DNA from: Neisseria sp. oral taxon 014 str. F0314 | GTDB lineage: Bacteria; Pseudomonadota; Gammaproteobacteria; Burkholderiales; Neisseriaceae | Direction: 5' to 3' | NCBI RefSeq assembly: GCF_005886145.1 | Contig: NZ_CP040504.1 | Location: 1,488,001 to 1,552,000, forward strand | DNA: 64,000 nt | Shown: one piece after another, positions 40,406 through 48,722 of the stretch | Position numbering within the stretch: position 1 is the stretch's first letter | How the letters are laid out: each line of letters begins with the position of its first letter | Made by a program: the position numbers and the translations under genes | The notes under the pieces: model-generated | What the model was told of the DNA's origin: nothing | What the model saw: the letters and a program-made list of their open reading frames with translations, nothing else | The model's database searches: none

Positions 40406-41665
40406 CTATTGGTTTCCAATTACATTTTCAAAATCAATATCTTGAGAAACAAAAATATTTAATATTTCTCCTTGATTAATTGTAACGGTTGGGGGGCGCA
40501 TACCCATTTTATTTAATTCTTGTTGAGCCATTCTCTCTAATGTACGAGCAGTTTTTGTTTCTGTAGGCGTTATAGTAGTACTGGTGCTTGTCGTTACAAT
40601 AGAATTAGTTGATGTATTTTTATCACTTAAATAATCTAGACCATCTCCTATTAAACTAATTAAAACTGCTGATCCTAAACGACTAGCCCAATGACTTCTA
40701 TAATCCCCAACATGTCCATTACCACCTAAACTATCCGTCCCTTGACTTTCCATTCGGATATCCAAATTATTCGGTGTAATAATGCGATTCCAGATTACAT
40801 CAATCCTATTCCCGACACTAGCTCCTGCAGCATATGCACCTATTGCTTTGGACCCCTTAGGTATTAATAACTTAGTTCCAGCGCTGGAATAGACAGGTTC
40901 TGTTACGATACACGATACATTACCAGGAATATCACTGACAATACGCCCCATCAAAACGCAACGAATATATGTCCCTTGTACCAATAGATAGTCAGGTTTA
41001 TATAATTTCTGTGGCTGCAATCTCTTAACAGCCCCACCACCACGCGTATTACCTTCATCTTCAGAAATAACAAAGCCACCTGCCCCCCCTGAACGGCTAA
41101 TTCCACCACTATCTTGGCTGTCTTTAAATCCAAAGCTCTCATTTACTGTCGATGGTACCGGAGAATCAATCGTTGGAACCTGCAAAGACGAAACTGAAGG
41201 TACCGCTGGAACTGAAACCAGTTCTGGAGGAGTAGGTAACTCTGTCTGTTGATCTATATTAGTAGTAGGTTGTTGAACGGGAGCGGGAGTTTCGTCAAGA
41301 GCAGGGGAAGGTATAGGAGAACTAGGTATATCTACTACTTCCTCCTTAACTTGCTCCATATTAGCCTTATCGTTTGTTGAAAACAACGACATTGCATACA
41401 TAAAAATAGAAACGACGACAATGCCCATTAACAATAAAAAAATAAGTGCCTTACGATTAATACGTTGACCAATCCCATTATTCAAATTAGGAATATTACT
41501 TTCCAAGTCTTGTGCACTATTAATCTGCTTCTGATAAATAGTTGAGGTTCCAGTCAAAGTTTCCCCATTCTCCCTATTTTTATGATTATCTACAACAATG
41601 TCGTTTTTTAACTGCATTGTGCCATCATCAAAATTTTCCAACCCATCTTGTAAATTCTTGTTCAT
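40406..41665 (-). CDS. virB10: VirB10-type T4SS core-complex protein
   Basis: A 419-residue protein: cytoplasmic N-terminus, one inner-membrane helix at ~72-94, a proline-rich periplasmic linker (~110-180) and the C-terminal TrbI/VirB10 beta barrel (~225-400) with YIRCVLMGRIVSDIPG and the outer-membrane-antenna region near GSAVLISLIGDGLDY. It spans both membranes and joins VirB7 and VirB9 in the core complex. Its ATG overlaps the virB9 stop (TAATG). Confidence 0.93.
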   Translation of the reverse strand: MNKNLQDGLENFDDGTMQLKNDIVVDNHKNRENGETLTGTSTIYQKQINSAQDLESNIPNLNNGIGQRINRKALIFLLLMGIVVVSIFMYAMSLFSTNDKANMEQVKEEVVDIPSSPIPSPALDETPAPVQQPTTNIDQQTELPTPPELVSVPAVPSVSSLQVPTIDSPVPSTVNESFGFKDSQDSGGISRSGGAGGFVISEDEGNTRGGGAVKRLQPQKLYKPDYLLVQGTYIRCVLMGRIVSDIPGNVSCIVTEPVYSSAGTKLLIPKGSKAIGAYAAGASVGNRIDVIWNRIITPNNLDIRMESQGTDSLGGNGHVGDYRSHWASRLGSAVLISLIGDGLDYLSDKNTSTNSIVTTSTSTTITPTETKTARTLERMAQQELNKMGMRPPTVTINQGEILNIFVSQDIDFENVIGNQ

Positions 41666-42417
41666 TAAAAATTCCTTCTAATACCAACAACATCATTACC
41701 ATGCCTCAGAACTAAAAAAGGATAAGTTCCATTTACTATAATAACATTATTTTGAATAGTAGTATTAACTACCATTTCCTCACCATTTCTATCCTTTCGG
41801 GCAAAAATCGCAGGGAAATTTCCCGTAGGCATAAATTTATTTACATTTAAATAAATATAGGTAAATTTACCATCATCATAAACTTTTGTTGGAACCAGCC
41901 ACGCAGATTTTGATTTTGCGGCATAATCATAATTAGTAAAATAACCTACATGTCCACTAATTTTCGTACTTAATCCGCTATTTAAATCTAGACTTTTCTC
42001 TTTTTTGAACTCGGTTCCATCCGGATAATTGAATTTAATTTTATATTGAACACCTTTATTTTTTGCTGACTCCAATCCACGCCATTCTTTAGAAACCACC
42101 TTCAAATCAAATAAATAATTATGTGCTGCCGTTCTAATAGTAAGATTTGTATCAGCATTAGCAACTTTAGGTCTTATATAGAACGTGTTTTCTCTTCGAG
42201 CCAAATCCCAACCATCACTATAACCCGTTCCAAAATCTTTAATATCTTCTTGGGGGCTAATTTCAATCTGGGTCACGATTCCCAAACTGGAACGCACAGT
42301 ATAAATTTTATCTGGAGTATAAGTATATTCTGTAACTGTTGATGAAGCCGCCGCAATATTTATACAAATAGAAAATATAAATACCGGCAGACAAATTTTC
42401 CTTAAAAATATATTCAT
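41665..42417 (-). CDS. virB9: VirB9-type T4SS core-complex protein
   Basis: A 250-residue periplasmic protein with a signal peptide (~1-24). The N-terminal domain has EYTYTPDKIYTVRSSLGIVTQIEI, the usual VirB9 opening, and the C-terminal domain, which pairs with VirB7, has WLVPTKVYDDGKFTYIYL (~172-189). It lies 40 bases downstream of virB8 and overlaps virB10 by one base. Confidence 0.93.
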   Translation of the reverse strand: MNIFLRKICLPVFIFSICINIAAASSTVTEYTYTPDKIYTVRSSLGIVTQIEISPQEDIKDFGTGYSDGWDLARRENTFYIRPKVANADTNLTIRTAAHNYLFDLKVVSKEWRGLESAKNKGVQYKIKFNYPDGTEFKKEKSLDLNSGLSTKISGHVGYFTNYDYAAKSKSAWLVPTKVYDDGKFTYIYLNVNKFMPTGNFPAIFARKDRNGEEMVVNTTIQNNVIIVNGTYPFLVLRHGNDVVGIRRNF

Positions 42418-42457
42418 TTTAATAGCCTTTAATGTTTTTATCCTTCGCCACTAACTA

Positions 42458-43303
42458 TCATCTCGGTGATACAGCCATCAAGTCTGCTTGTGGAGAAGTT
42501 GCATCCTCTTCCTTTTGTGGACCTAAAGAATCTTTAGATACTATAGGGAAATTACTCGGTAATTCCATAGTTGGTTTCGCAATATTATCGGTTTCAACCT
42601 GATAGTTAGTGACTTGAAAACCTAATGGATTGTCATAACGATATTCTTCCGCCATTTTTAAATTAGGCCTATATTCAAATGTCATTGTAGCCATTTGCCT
42701 ATCTAATGGCTGAAGTGACCCCTTACTCTTATCGAACAAATAACGATCATAATTTACTGTTGCTCCAGTTGGAGTATTTTGGCGCCCATCTGTATATGCT
42801 AAAGTAATATTCCGAATTTTTGTACGAACTGAAAGAGCCCGCCCATAAATTTTATTTGGATTTTGAGGAAAATCTTCAAGAAATTGATTTTTATAATCAG
42901 TTGCAACTTTTGCATCAGACATGGCTAGCACTTTCCCCCATCCATTAATATTCGTTAATTCCCAATCATACGATTCTCTAGCAATAACATATTGAGCCAC
43001 ATTACTCTTATTGATTGCTTCACTTGCAGTAATTTTATTATTTTTAAAATCTCCCTCAAGCCTAGAAACTGTACTAAAACCAGTATCACGATCAGCTACA
43101 ACTACATAAGGGACTTCTTGTTTTAATGGCAATATCAATGCCACACCAATTCCCGAAATAACAACTAATACCATACTAACAGACGCAACAAACCATGCTC
43201 TTTTTTCACTGCGTTTTACCATGTCCGCTAATGACAATTCAAAACTCTTTGATCTAATAACCGCTTCCGTAACCTTTTGCGTTTTTTCCTTCTTTTTGAA
43301 CAT
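42458..43303 (-). CDS. virB8: VirB8-type T4SS inner-membrane protein
   Basis: A 281-residue bitopic protein: charged cytoplasmic N-terminus (~1-38), one membrane helix at ~39-61, and a periplasmic NTF2-like domain (~65-240) containing VARESYDWELTN-like and MTFEYRP motifs. It nucleates T4SS assembly. The last ~40 residues are low complexity. AT-rich like its neighbours. Confidence 0.93.
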   Translation of the reverse strand: MFKKKEKTQKVTEAVIRSKSFELSLADMVKRSEKRAWFVASVSMVLVVISGIGVALILPLKQEVPYVVVADRDTGFSTVSRLEGDFKNNKITASEAINKSNVAQYVIARESYDWELTNINGWGKVLAMSDAKVATDYKNQFLEDFPQNPNKIYGRALSVRTKIRNITLAYTDGRQNTPTGATVNYDRYLFDKSKGSLQPLDRQMATMTFEYRPNLKMAEEYRYDNPLGFQVTNYQVETDNIAKPTMELPSNFPIVSKDSLGPQKEEDATSPQADLMAVSPR

Positions 43304-43332
43304 AATACTTTCTCTACTATACTATAAATAAA

Positions 43333-43758
43333 TTAAAAACAAGATGTATCTATATACCCTGCCGCATTTGCGACCGTTTCAACGACAAGGCTCCCTTTAC
43401 GCACACTAACAACCACATGTTTAGCTGAATAAATCCGGTTTAACTCTTCCAACGCCTTATTAAGTTCAACCGCATTAATCTTCTCAGCAGCCTTGGGTAA
43501 GGTATAGTCATAGCAACTACCATACTCAACAGAAAGCTTACTATCTTCAGCCCAACGGTTCAGCAGGCTTTTTAAGGTCTTATCAATTGCCATAACCCGA
43601 TAAGTATACTTATGATGCAAAGGAATTTCGGTAATCTTGTCAGTAAATTTATTTACCGGACTCCAATTGTTAGAAAAATCCTTTGCCGGCGGCGTGGAAT
43701 TACAGCCCAATAAAACAGAGCAAATTAATATGCCTAAAAAATATTTCTTAAAGAACAT
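43333..43758 (-). CDS. virB7: VirB7-like lipoprotein with N0-type domain
   Basis: A 141-residue lipoprotein: signal ILICSVLLGC with the lipobox Cys at 19, a short segment that would pair with VirB9 (~20-60) and a C-terminal domain at ~55-130. The pattern TLKSLLNRWAEDSKLSVEY then LNKALEELNRIYSAKHVVVSV is that of the secretin/TonB N0 fold. Classical VirB7 proteins are only ~45-65 residues; the long N0-bearing type is known from Xanthomonas T4SS. It heads the AT-rich virB7-virB11 group. Confidence 0.85.
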   Translation of the reverse strand: MFFKKYFLGILICSVLLGCNSTPPAKDFSNNWSPVNKFTDKITEIPLHHKYTYRVMAIDKTLKSLLNRWAEDSKLSVEYGSCYDYTLPKAAEKINAVELNKALEELNRIYSAKHVVVSVRKGSLVVETVANAAGYIDTSCF

Positions 43759-44029
43759 GCTACTTAACTTCCTACATTCTTGGATGTATCAACATCCCCT
43801 GATTAAATTACAAAACTGAGACAAGCGGCCTTTAGTTTTGATTTTAACACCATTACACAAATCACCTCCCTTTTTTTACCTAAAGGTAGCTTTTTACGAT
43901 AATATACCATTTACGTAAATATTTTCCAATATATCTTAAATACATTTGTCATATGAATTTATTGTAAAATTACAAAAGCATTTTTAAATTAACTATCATG
44001 TTAAATTTTACTTTTAGTCAGTATCCTCC
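43759..44029. promoter_or_regulatory. AT-rich control region upstream of virB7
   Basis: About 270 bases without a gene. It contains a perfect 12-base palindrome ATTTACGTAAAT at 43909-43920 and a nearby TACC-TAAA-GGTA hairpin at 43880-43890, both of which could be regulator sites. The virB7-B11 promoter is expected here; several AT-rich hexamers are possible and I do not choose one. Confidence 0.45.
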
Positions 44030-44197
44030 AAAACATTCGGATGATGCCCCCTACGCACAGGCTGTCGCAATATACCCTGTGTGACCTCTTCTGACTTTCA
44101 GTATAAAGAGCTATGATCGAAATAGTATTCTCTCAGCACAAATTGCCCGACGACAATTTTTTCATCATCCTATCCAGTTCCAATATCTGCAATACCA
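44030..44197 (-). pseudogene. virB4 fragment (relic)
   Basis: This stretch aligns by eye with 51045-51200 inside the intact virB4: shared blocks include GCTGTCGCAATAT, CAAATTGCCCGACGACA-like and CTATCCAGTTCC-ATATCTG, in the same order, with small gaps. It covers virB4 codons ~296-345 only, has indels, and lacks flanking virB4 sequence. It is not identical to virB4, so it is either an old duplicate or the remnant of another allele. It marks the left edge of the GC-richer repeated block. Confidence 0.8.
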
Positions 44198-44206
44198 CTT
44201 TCTTGC

Positions 44207-44385
44207 AGACGGCCTTGTATTTCCGAGAACAGAGGTCGTCTGAAACTTGAAACACACAAACCGCAGGCAACAAAAAAACCGCACTAAGTGCGGTCGGTTT
44301 TTAAAATGTTTTTTATCGGAACGGAATATGAAAAATTTTCAGACGGCCTCTGAGCTTAACAGGCCGTCTGAAAACTTATTTAATA
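44207..44385. repeat. 180-bp repeat, copy 1 (with terminator)
   Basis: The sequence from GTATTTCCGAGAACAGAG to AACAGGCCGTCTGAAAA is repeated at 46970-47145 with few changes. It includes an uptake sequence of the variant form GAGGTCGTCTGAA at 44232, an intrinsic terminator (44272-44294) and an inverted uptake-sequence pair (44336-44374). The two copies lie behind the third and first DUF4189 genes. Confidence 0.85.
44272..44294 (-). terminator. Intrinsic terminator after DUF4189 copy 3
   Basis: On the minus strand ACCGCAC TTA GTGCGGT is followed by TTTTTTTG: a 7-base GC-rich stem and a T run. It would end transcripts coming from the virB/DUF4189 side. Confidence 0.75.
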
Positions 44386-44878
44386 ATCGGGGTGGCGGGA
44401 ACAGCCAGAGTAAAGGATTTTACAATCATTTGAATATTGGCTACACCCGCCAAACGCTTTTCTTTCTGCTTTCTCTAGATCATCATCACTTTTTGCACTA
44501 GCGCTTTTACTACCCACAGCAATCGCACTGCAAGCATTGCGTACTTCTGTCATCATACGACAACCCTTTCCATCTCTATGCAGCGGATTTTGACCGCCTC
44601 CTGCTTTAAATACAGTTTGCCAAGGCTTCTTTATTAGCAGAACGGTAACCTTCGGTATTGTTCTCAGAATATCCCACCGCATCATTGGCAGGATTATAAT
44701 AAATGACACCCCAACGGTTCGGAATCTTATACACCCGTCGGGAAGAAGAACCACCGCCTCCCCAACCGCAGGCGCTACCGTCAACCGTCTGGCAGTACCC
44801 ATTAGTCGGATTTCCTCCCAACGGATTGGCTGAAGCAAAACAATTCAGCATCATAAATATAAAAAGAATCTTTTTCAT
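44380..44878 (-). pseudogene. DUF4189 protein, copy 3, frameshifted
   Basis: The first 90 codons (44878-44606) encode a signal peptide (MKKILFIFMMLNCFASA), a Gly-rich linker and the start of a DUF4189 domain (RWGVIYYNPANDAVGYSENN). The frame then stops at TAA where the intact copies continue. The rest (AGGGQNPLHRDGKGC ... YSGCSRHPDY) continues in another frame. Comparison with copy 1 shows one extra A in the run at 44608-44610 (TTTAAATAC against CTTAATAC), so a single-base insertion broke the gene. The rest is well preserved, so the break looks recent. Confidence 0.85.
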
Positions 44879-44888
44879 TATTAATCCT

Positions 44889-45185
44889 TTATTTTATTAT
44901 AGTGCTACCGTCATCTTTTTTATTTCTATCTCGCTGTTCCACAAGCCGCCCATCACTATCCCTTGCCCCGCCGTTCCCGAACGGCGAATACGCATTAAAC
45001 CCCAGCGAAGACCCGATCAGGTTCCCCACCAGCAACGGCGCCGTGATCATCAGTGTGCTCATCATCAGCCCCAAGCCGCCCTGTATGATCGCAATCTGTG
45101 CAATACCCGGCCTCGATTCCGTTGAATTCGCCGTTATCGCGCTGACACCGCATTCGCCCAAAACCTTCGCCACATGCACCCACAT
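44889..45185 (-). pseudogene. virB6 copy 3, C-terminal fragment only
   Basis: About 98 codons matching the last third of the intact virB6 proteins: KVLGECGV, RPGIAQIAIIQGGLGLMMSTLMITAPLLVGNLIGSSLG, then a divergent tail (NAYSPFGNGGARDSDGR). The first two thirds are missing. Upstream the open frame runs on to 45329 through an inverted uptake-sequence pair and into the end of the next gene, so it has no proper start. Confidence 0.85.
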
Positions 45186-45209
45186 CACCCCATCGTTGTT
45201 GCATAACAA

Positions 45210-45253
45210 ATTTTCAGACGGCCTCCATATTATTTTAGAGGCCGTCTGAAAAA
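45210..45253. repeat. Inverted DUS pair between repeat modules
   Basis: TTTTCAGACGGCCTC and GAGGCCGTCTGAAAA face each other with a short AT spacer, at the junction between the truncated virB6 copy 3 and the DUF4189 copy 2 gene. It may act as terminator for copy 2. Confidence 0.7.
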
Positions 45254-45258
45254 TCAAA

Positions 45259-45786
45259 TCAATCAACACGGTAATCGGGGTGACGGGAACAGCCGGAATA
45301 TTTAATGACACATTTATCAGAATATTCACTACACGCAGCCAAGGCTTTTTGTTCCGCCTTCTCTAAATTATCATCACTTTTTACACCAGCCCCACCATTG
45401 CCAACAACGCCTCCAATGGCAACTGCACTACAAGAATTACGGACTTCCGTCATCCTACGGCAACCTTTGCCATCGCTGGCAATAGGGTTCTTTCCTCCCC
45501 CGGCTTTAATGCAATTTGCCAATGCTTCTTTATTGGCGGAACGGTAGCCTTCAGTATTATTTTCAGAATAACCTATTGCTGCATTTGCAGGGTTTACGTA
45601 AATAGCTCCCCAACGATTTGGAACTTTATAAACCCGTTGTGGGGTAGACGAACCGTTTGCCCCGCACCCTGCCAAATAGGGACGCTGAATACAGGGATTC
45701 ATTACAGGATCATTAATGGCGTTCAGTCCGTTAGCAATGGTAGAACAGGGCAATACCAACAACAAAGCTAAAAATATCTTTTTCAT
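45259..45786 (-). CDS. DUF4189 domain secreted protein, copy 2
   Basis: A 175-residue protein with a signal peptide (MKKIFLALLLVLPCSTIANG, the first 20 residues). A conserved N-terminal piece (INDPVMNPCIQRPYLAGC) shared with copy 1 is followed by a DUF4189 domain (~55-172): GAIYVNPANAAIGYSENN, ANKEALANCIKAGGGKNP, GKGCRRMTE and a C-terminal YSGCSRHPDY. At least nine cysteines suggest disulfides in the periplasm or outside. Function unknown. It is 10 bases downstream of virB6 copy 2, so the two are co-transcribed. AAAGGA is 7 bases before the ATG. Confidence 0.85.
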   Translation of the reverse strand: MKKIFLALLLVLPCSTIANGLNAINDPVMNPCIQRPYLAGCGANGSSTPQRVYKVPNRWGAIYVNPANAAIGYSENNTEGYRSANKEALANCIKAGGGKNPIASDGKGCRRMTEVRNSCSAVAIGGVVGNGGAGVKSDDNLEKAEQKALAACSEYSDKCVIKYSGCSRHPDYRVD

Positions 45787-45796
45787 TGTTAATCCT

Positions 45797-46783
45797 TTAT
45801 TTTAAAGGTGTTGCACCACCGTCATCTTTTTTACTTCTATCCTGCACCAACGGATTATTATTGGAATCCCTAGGCACATTCCCACCGCTGAACATATTGT
45901 ATCCGCTGAAACCACCCAACGAAGACCCGATCAGATTCCCCACCAACAACGGCGCCGTTATCATCAGCGTGCTCATCATCAGCCCCAAGCCGCCCTGCAT
46001 GATCGTAATCTGCGCAATGCCCGGACGGTCTTGCGATGCCGATCCCGCCACCGCCACACCGACCCCGTACTCGCCCAAAACCTTCGTCGCATACACCAGC
46101 ATCACCTTCAGCCCTATCGTCACCATCACCGACAGCACCGCCATCGTCAGCAGCGAACCTAAAAAGAATTTCAGCCACCCTTGGAAATACTGCTTGGTCG
46201 GATCATACAGCAAACACAGGATGAACGCCGGCGCCGTCAGTATCGCCAGCGACAGCGCGATTTCGTTCAGCAGCAGCAACGCCCCCGCCACTACCGCCGG
46301 TGTCCCTTGCGCCACCCCGCTGGCCATGATGAAGTTGGAAAATGCGCTGCCGTTGTCATTGCTTGTTGCCGCCTGCAGACTGCCGAATGCGCCCATAATC
46401 AGGTGCATCAGCAGCAGCGACGAATCCACCATCGCTTCCGGCGAGGCGTATTCGCCGCCCACGATCACCGACGCTATCGGGTTCTTGATGTGTTCGCTTA
46501 TCCAGTCCCTCAGACCCGTCGGGTTGTTCATGATCCAGCTGGCAACCGTTATGATCACCACCATCTTCGCCCCCCGCCATAAAAACATGTTCAGCGGTTC
46601 GCGGCTCTGCCCGTTTAATATCCGGTAGCCTTCGAACATCAGCCATACCGTCACCATGCTCATCAGCGACGGTATCAGCACCGTCGACAGCGCCGACAGC
46701 CCCCTGTCGCCGAACTTCATGATCAGGATTTCCACGTAGGTCTTGATCAGGATAAAGAAACCTAGGTTTTCCGTGTTGTCCAT
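45797..46783 (-). CDS. virB6: VirB6/TrbL-type T4SS channel protein, copy 2
   Basis: A 328-residue polytopic inner-membrane protein with about six helices, a central hydrophilic loop and an N-terminal periplasmic start. It is nearly identical to copy 1 (47691-48677) for the first ~165 residues. It differs in one short patch (NDNGSAFS), around ~233-246 (VGVAVAGSASQD) and in the last 15 residues. VirB6 forms part of the substrate path in the inner membrane. GC-rich relative to virB7-B11. Confidence 0.9.
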   Translation of the reverse strand: MDNTENLGFFILIKTYVEILIMKFGDRGLSALSTVLIPSLMSMVTVWLMFEGYRILNGQSREPLNMFLWRGAKMVVIITVASWIMNNPTGLRDWISEHIKNPIASVIVGGEYASPEAMVDSSLLLMHLIMGAFGSLQAATSNDNGSAFSNFIMASGVAQGTPAVVAGALLLLNEIALSLAILTAPAFILCLLYDPTKQYFQGWLKFFLGSLLTMAVLSVMVTIGLKVMLVYATKVLGEYGVGVAVAGSASQDRPGIAQITIMQGGLGLMMSTLMITAPLLVGNLIGSSLGGFSGYNMFSGGNVPRDSNNNPLVQDRSKKDDGGATPLK

Positions 46784-46828
46784 ATTCTGCCTGTTTGCCC
46801 TCCGGTTTTCAACCGGTCCGTATCCGTT

Positions 46829-46960
46829 TTATTGCAATGCGCGTCGAATGTCTTTCTTCGCGCTGTCTATGCCTTTGCCTACCCCGCCCACTAGGTTCTC
46901 TACCAGCGAGTTGGATTGCTCCAGCGCCACTATGGTCGTTGCCGCCATGCTTTCCGTATT
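46829..46960 (-). pseudogene. virB5 3'-end fragment
   Basis: Sequence encoding SLVENLVGGVGKGIDSAKKDIRRALQ (the virB5 C-terminus) recurs here with a different short lead-in (MAATTIVALEQSN) that is not in the intact virB5. The match to 48723-48807 is exact but for one base. It belongs to the 1894-bp duplication unit and has no start, so it is not a gene. Confidence 0.85.
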
Positions 46961-46969
46961 TTTCAGACG

Positions 46970-47145
46970 GCCTCAATGTATTTCCGAGAACAGAGGCCGT
47001 CTGAAACTTGAAACACACAAATCACAGGCGACAAAAAACCGCACTAAAAGTGCGGTCGGTTTTTAAAATGTTTTTTATCGGAACGGAAAATGAAAAATTT
47101 TCAGACGGCCTCTGAGCTTGACAGGCCGTCTGAAAAAATCATTTA
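46970..47145. repeat. 180-bp repeat, copy 2 (with terminator)
   Basis: This is the second copy of the 44207-44385 sequence, with uptake sequence GAGGCCGTCTGAAAC, an intrinsic terminator at 47032-47055 (minus strand GACCGCACTTTTAGTGCGGTTTTTT) and an inverted uptake-sequence pair at 47097-47137. It lies behind DUF4189 copy 1. Confidence 0.85.
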
Positions 47146-47679
47146 GTAACGGAGATAATCGGGGTGGCGGGAACAGCCTGAATAGCGGACAGTACATTTA
47201 AATGGTTGCCCGGCCTCACATGCAGAAATCGCTTTTTGCTCTGCCTCAGCAATAGAGTCGGCATTTTTTGCAGCAGCCCTATATCTTCCTCCAGCTCCTC
47301 CCAATACAATCGCCCCACACATATTACGGTATTCAGTCATTAAGCTGCAGCCTTCTCCATTACGATCCAATGGATTCTTACCACCTCCTGCCTTAATACA
47401 ATTTGCCAATGCCTCTTTATTGGCTGAACGGTAGCCTTTGGTATTGTTTTCAGAATAACCTATCGCTTGGTTCGCAGCATTATAATAAATAGCCCCCCAA
47501 CGGGTAGGAATATTGATGATTTGACGGGGTTGCCCTCCTGACTGATTATTACCGCTACAACCAGCTAAATACGGACGTTGTATACAGGGATTCATTACAG
47601 GATCATTAATGGCATTAAGCCCATTTGCAAAAACAAAATTACTCACCGCGAGAATAAATGCTACAAATATCTTTTTCAT
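47143..47679 (-). CDS. DUF4189 domain secreted protein, copy 1
   Basis: A 178-residue protein (signal peptide to ~20, FVFANG) with the same conserved NPCIQRPYLAGC start as copy 2. The DUF4189 domain has RWGAIYYNAANQAIGYSENN, ANKEALANCIKAGGGKNP, EGCSLMTEYRNMCG and YSGCSRHPDY. A more variable stretch separates the two conserved blocks (GAGGRYRAAAKNADS). I place the start at the second ATG (47679), with AAGG 9 bases upstream; the first ATG at 47685 adds two residues. It follows virB6 copy 1 by 11 bases. Function unknown. Confidence 0.85.
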   Translation of the reverse strand: MKKIFVAFILAVSNFVFANGLNAINDPVMNPCIQRPYLAGCSGNNQSGGQPRQIINIPTRWGAIYYNAANQAIGYSENNTKGYRSANKEALANCIKAGGGKNPLDRNGEGCSLMTEYRNMCGAIVLGGAGGRYRAAAKNADSIAEAEQKAISACEAGQPFKCTVRYSGCSRHPDYLRY

Positions 47680-47690
47680 AATCATCTACC

Positions 47691-48677
47691 TTACTTAACT
47701 TTTCCATCATCGCCTTGTTTCTGTTCCTTATTCACCAACGGATTATTATTGGAATCCCTAGGCACATTCCCACCGCTGAACATATTGTATCCGCTGAAAC
47801 CGCCTAACGAAGACCCGATCAGGTTCCCCACCAGCAACGGCGCCGTTATCATCAGCGTGCTCATCATCAGCCCCAGGCCGCCCTGCATGATCGTGATCTG
47901 CGCAATGCCCGGCCTCGATTCCGTTGAACTCGCCGACTTCGCCATCATCGCTTCAACGCCGTACTCGCCCAAAACCTTCGCCGCATACACCAGCATCACC
48001 TTCAACCCTATCGTCACCATCACCGACAGCACCGCCATCGTCAGCAGCGAACCTAAAAAGAATTTCAGCCACCCTTGGAAATACTGCTTGGTCGGATCAT
48101 ACAGCAAACACAGAATAAACGCCGGTGCCGTCAGTATCGCCAGCGACAGCGCAATTTCGTTCAGCAGCAGCAACGCCCCCGCCACTACCGCCGGTGTCCC
48201 TTGCGCCACCCCGCTAGCCATGATGAAGTTGGCGAGCGCGCCGTCGTTGTTGTTGCTCGTCGCCGCCTGCAGACTGCCGAACGCGCCCATAATCAGGTGC
48301 ATCAGCAGCAGCGACGAATCCACCATCGCTTCCGGCGAGGCGTATTCGCCGCCCACGATCACCGACGCTATCGGGTTCTTGATGTGTTCGCTTATCCAGT
48401 CCCTCAGACCCGTCGGGTTGTTCATGATCCAGCTGGCAACCGTTATGATCACCACCATCTTCGCCCCCCGCCATAAAAACATGTTCAGCGGTTCGCGGCT
48501 CTGCCCGTTTAATATCCGGTAGCCTTCGAACATCAGCCATACCGTCACCATGCTCATCAGCGACGGTATCAGCACCGTCGACAGCGCCGACAGCCCCCTG
48601 TCGCCGAACTTCATGATCAGGATTTCCACGTAGGTCTTGATCAGGATAAAGAAACCTAGGTTTTCCGTGTTGTCCAT
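47691..48677 (-). CDS. virB6: VirB6/TrbL-type T4SS channel protein, copy 1
   Basis: A 328-residue VirB6 protein with about six membrane helices. It sits directly behind virB5 (45-base gap), the canonical virB5-virB6 order, so this is probably the original copy. It differs from copy 2 in a patch near 168 (NNNDGALA), near 233-246 (VEAMMAKSASSTES) and at the C-terminus (VNKEQKQGDDGKVK). The remaining sequence is essentially the same. Confidence 0.92.
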   Translation of the reverse strand: MDNTENLGFFILIKTYVEILIMKFGDRGLSALSTVLIPSLMSMVTVWLMFEGYRILNGQSREPLNMFLWRGAKMVVIITVASWIMNNPTGLRDWISEHIKNPIASVIVGGEYASPEAMVDSSLLLMHLIMGAFGSLQAATSNNNDGALANFIMASGVAQGTPAVVAGALLLLNEIALSLAILTAPAFILCLLYDPTKQYFQGWLKFFLGSLLTMAVLSVMVTIGLKVMLVYAAKVLGEYGVEAMMAKSASSTESRPGIAQITIMQGGLGLMMSTLMITAPLLVGNLIGSSLGGFSGYNMFSGGNVPRDSNNNPLVNKEQKQGDDGKVK

Positions 48678-48722
48678 ATTCTGCCTGTTTGCCCTCCGGT
48701 TTTCAACCGGTCCGTATCCGTT

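Noticed and set aside
45186..45329. Upstream part of the open frame that ends in the virB6 copy 3 fragment
   Set aside because: These codons run through an inverted uptake-sequence pair and the end of DUF4189 copy 2, so they are read-through of non-coding DNA.
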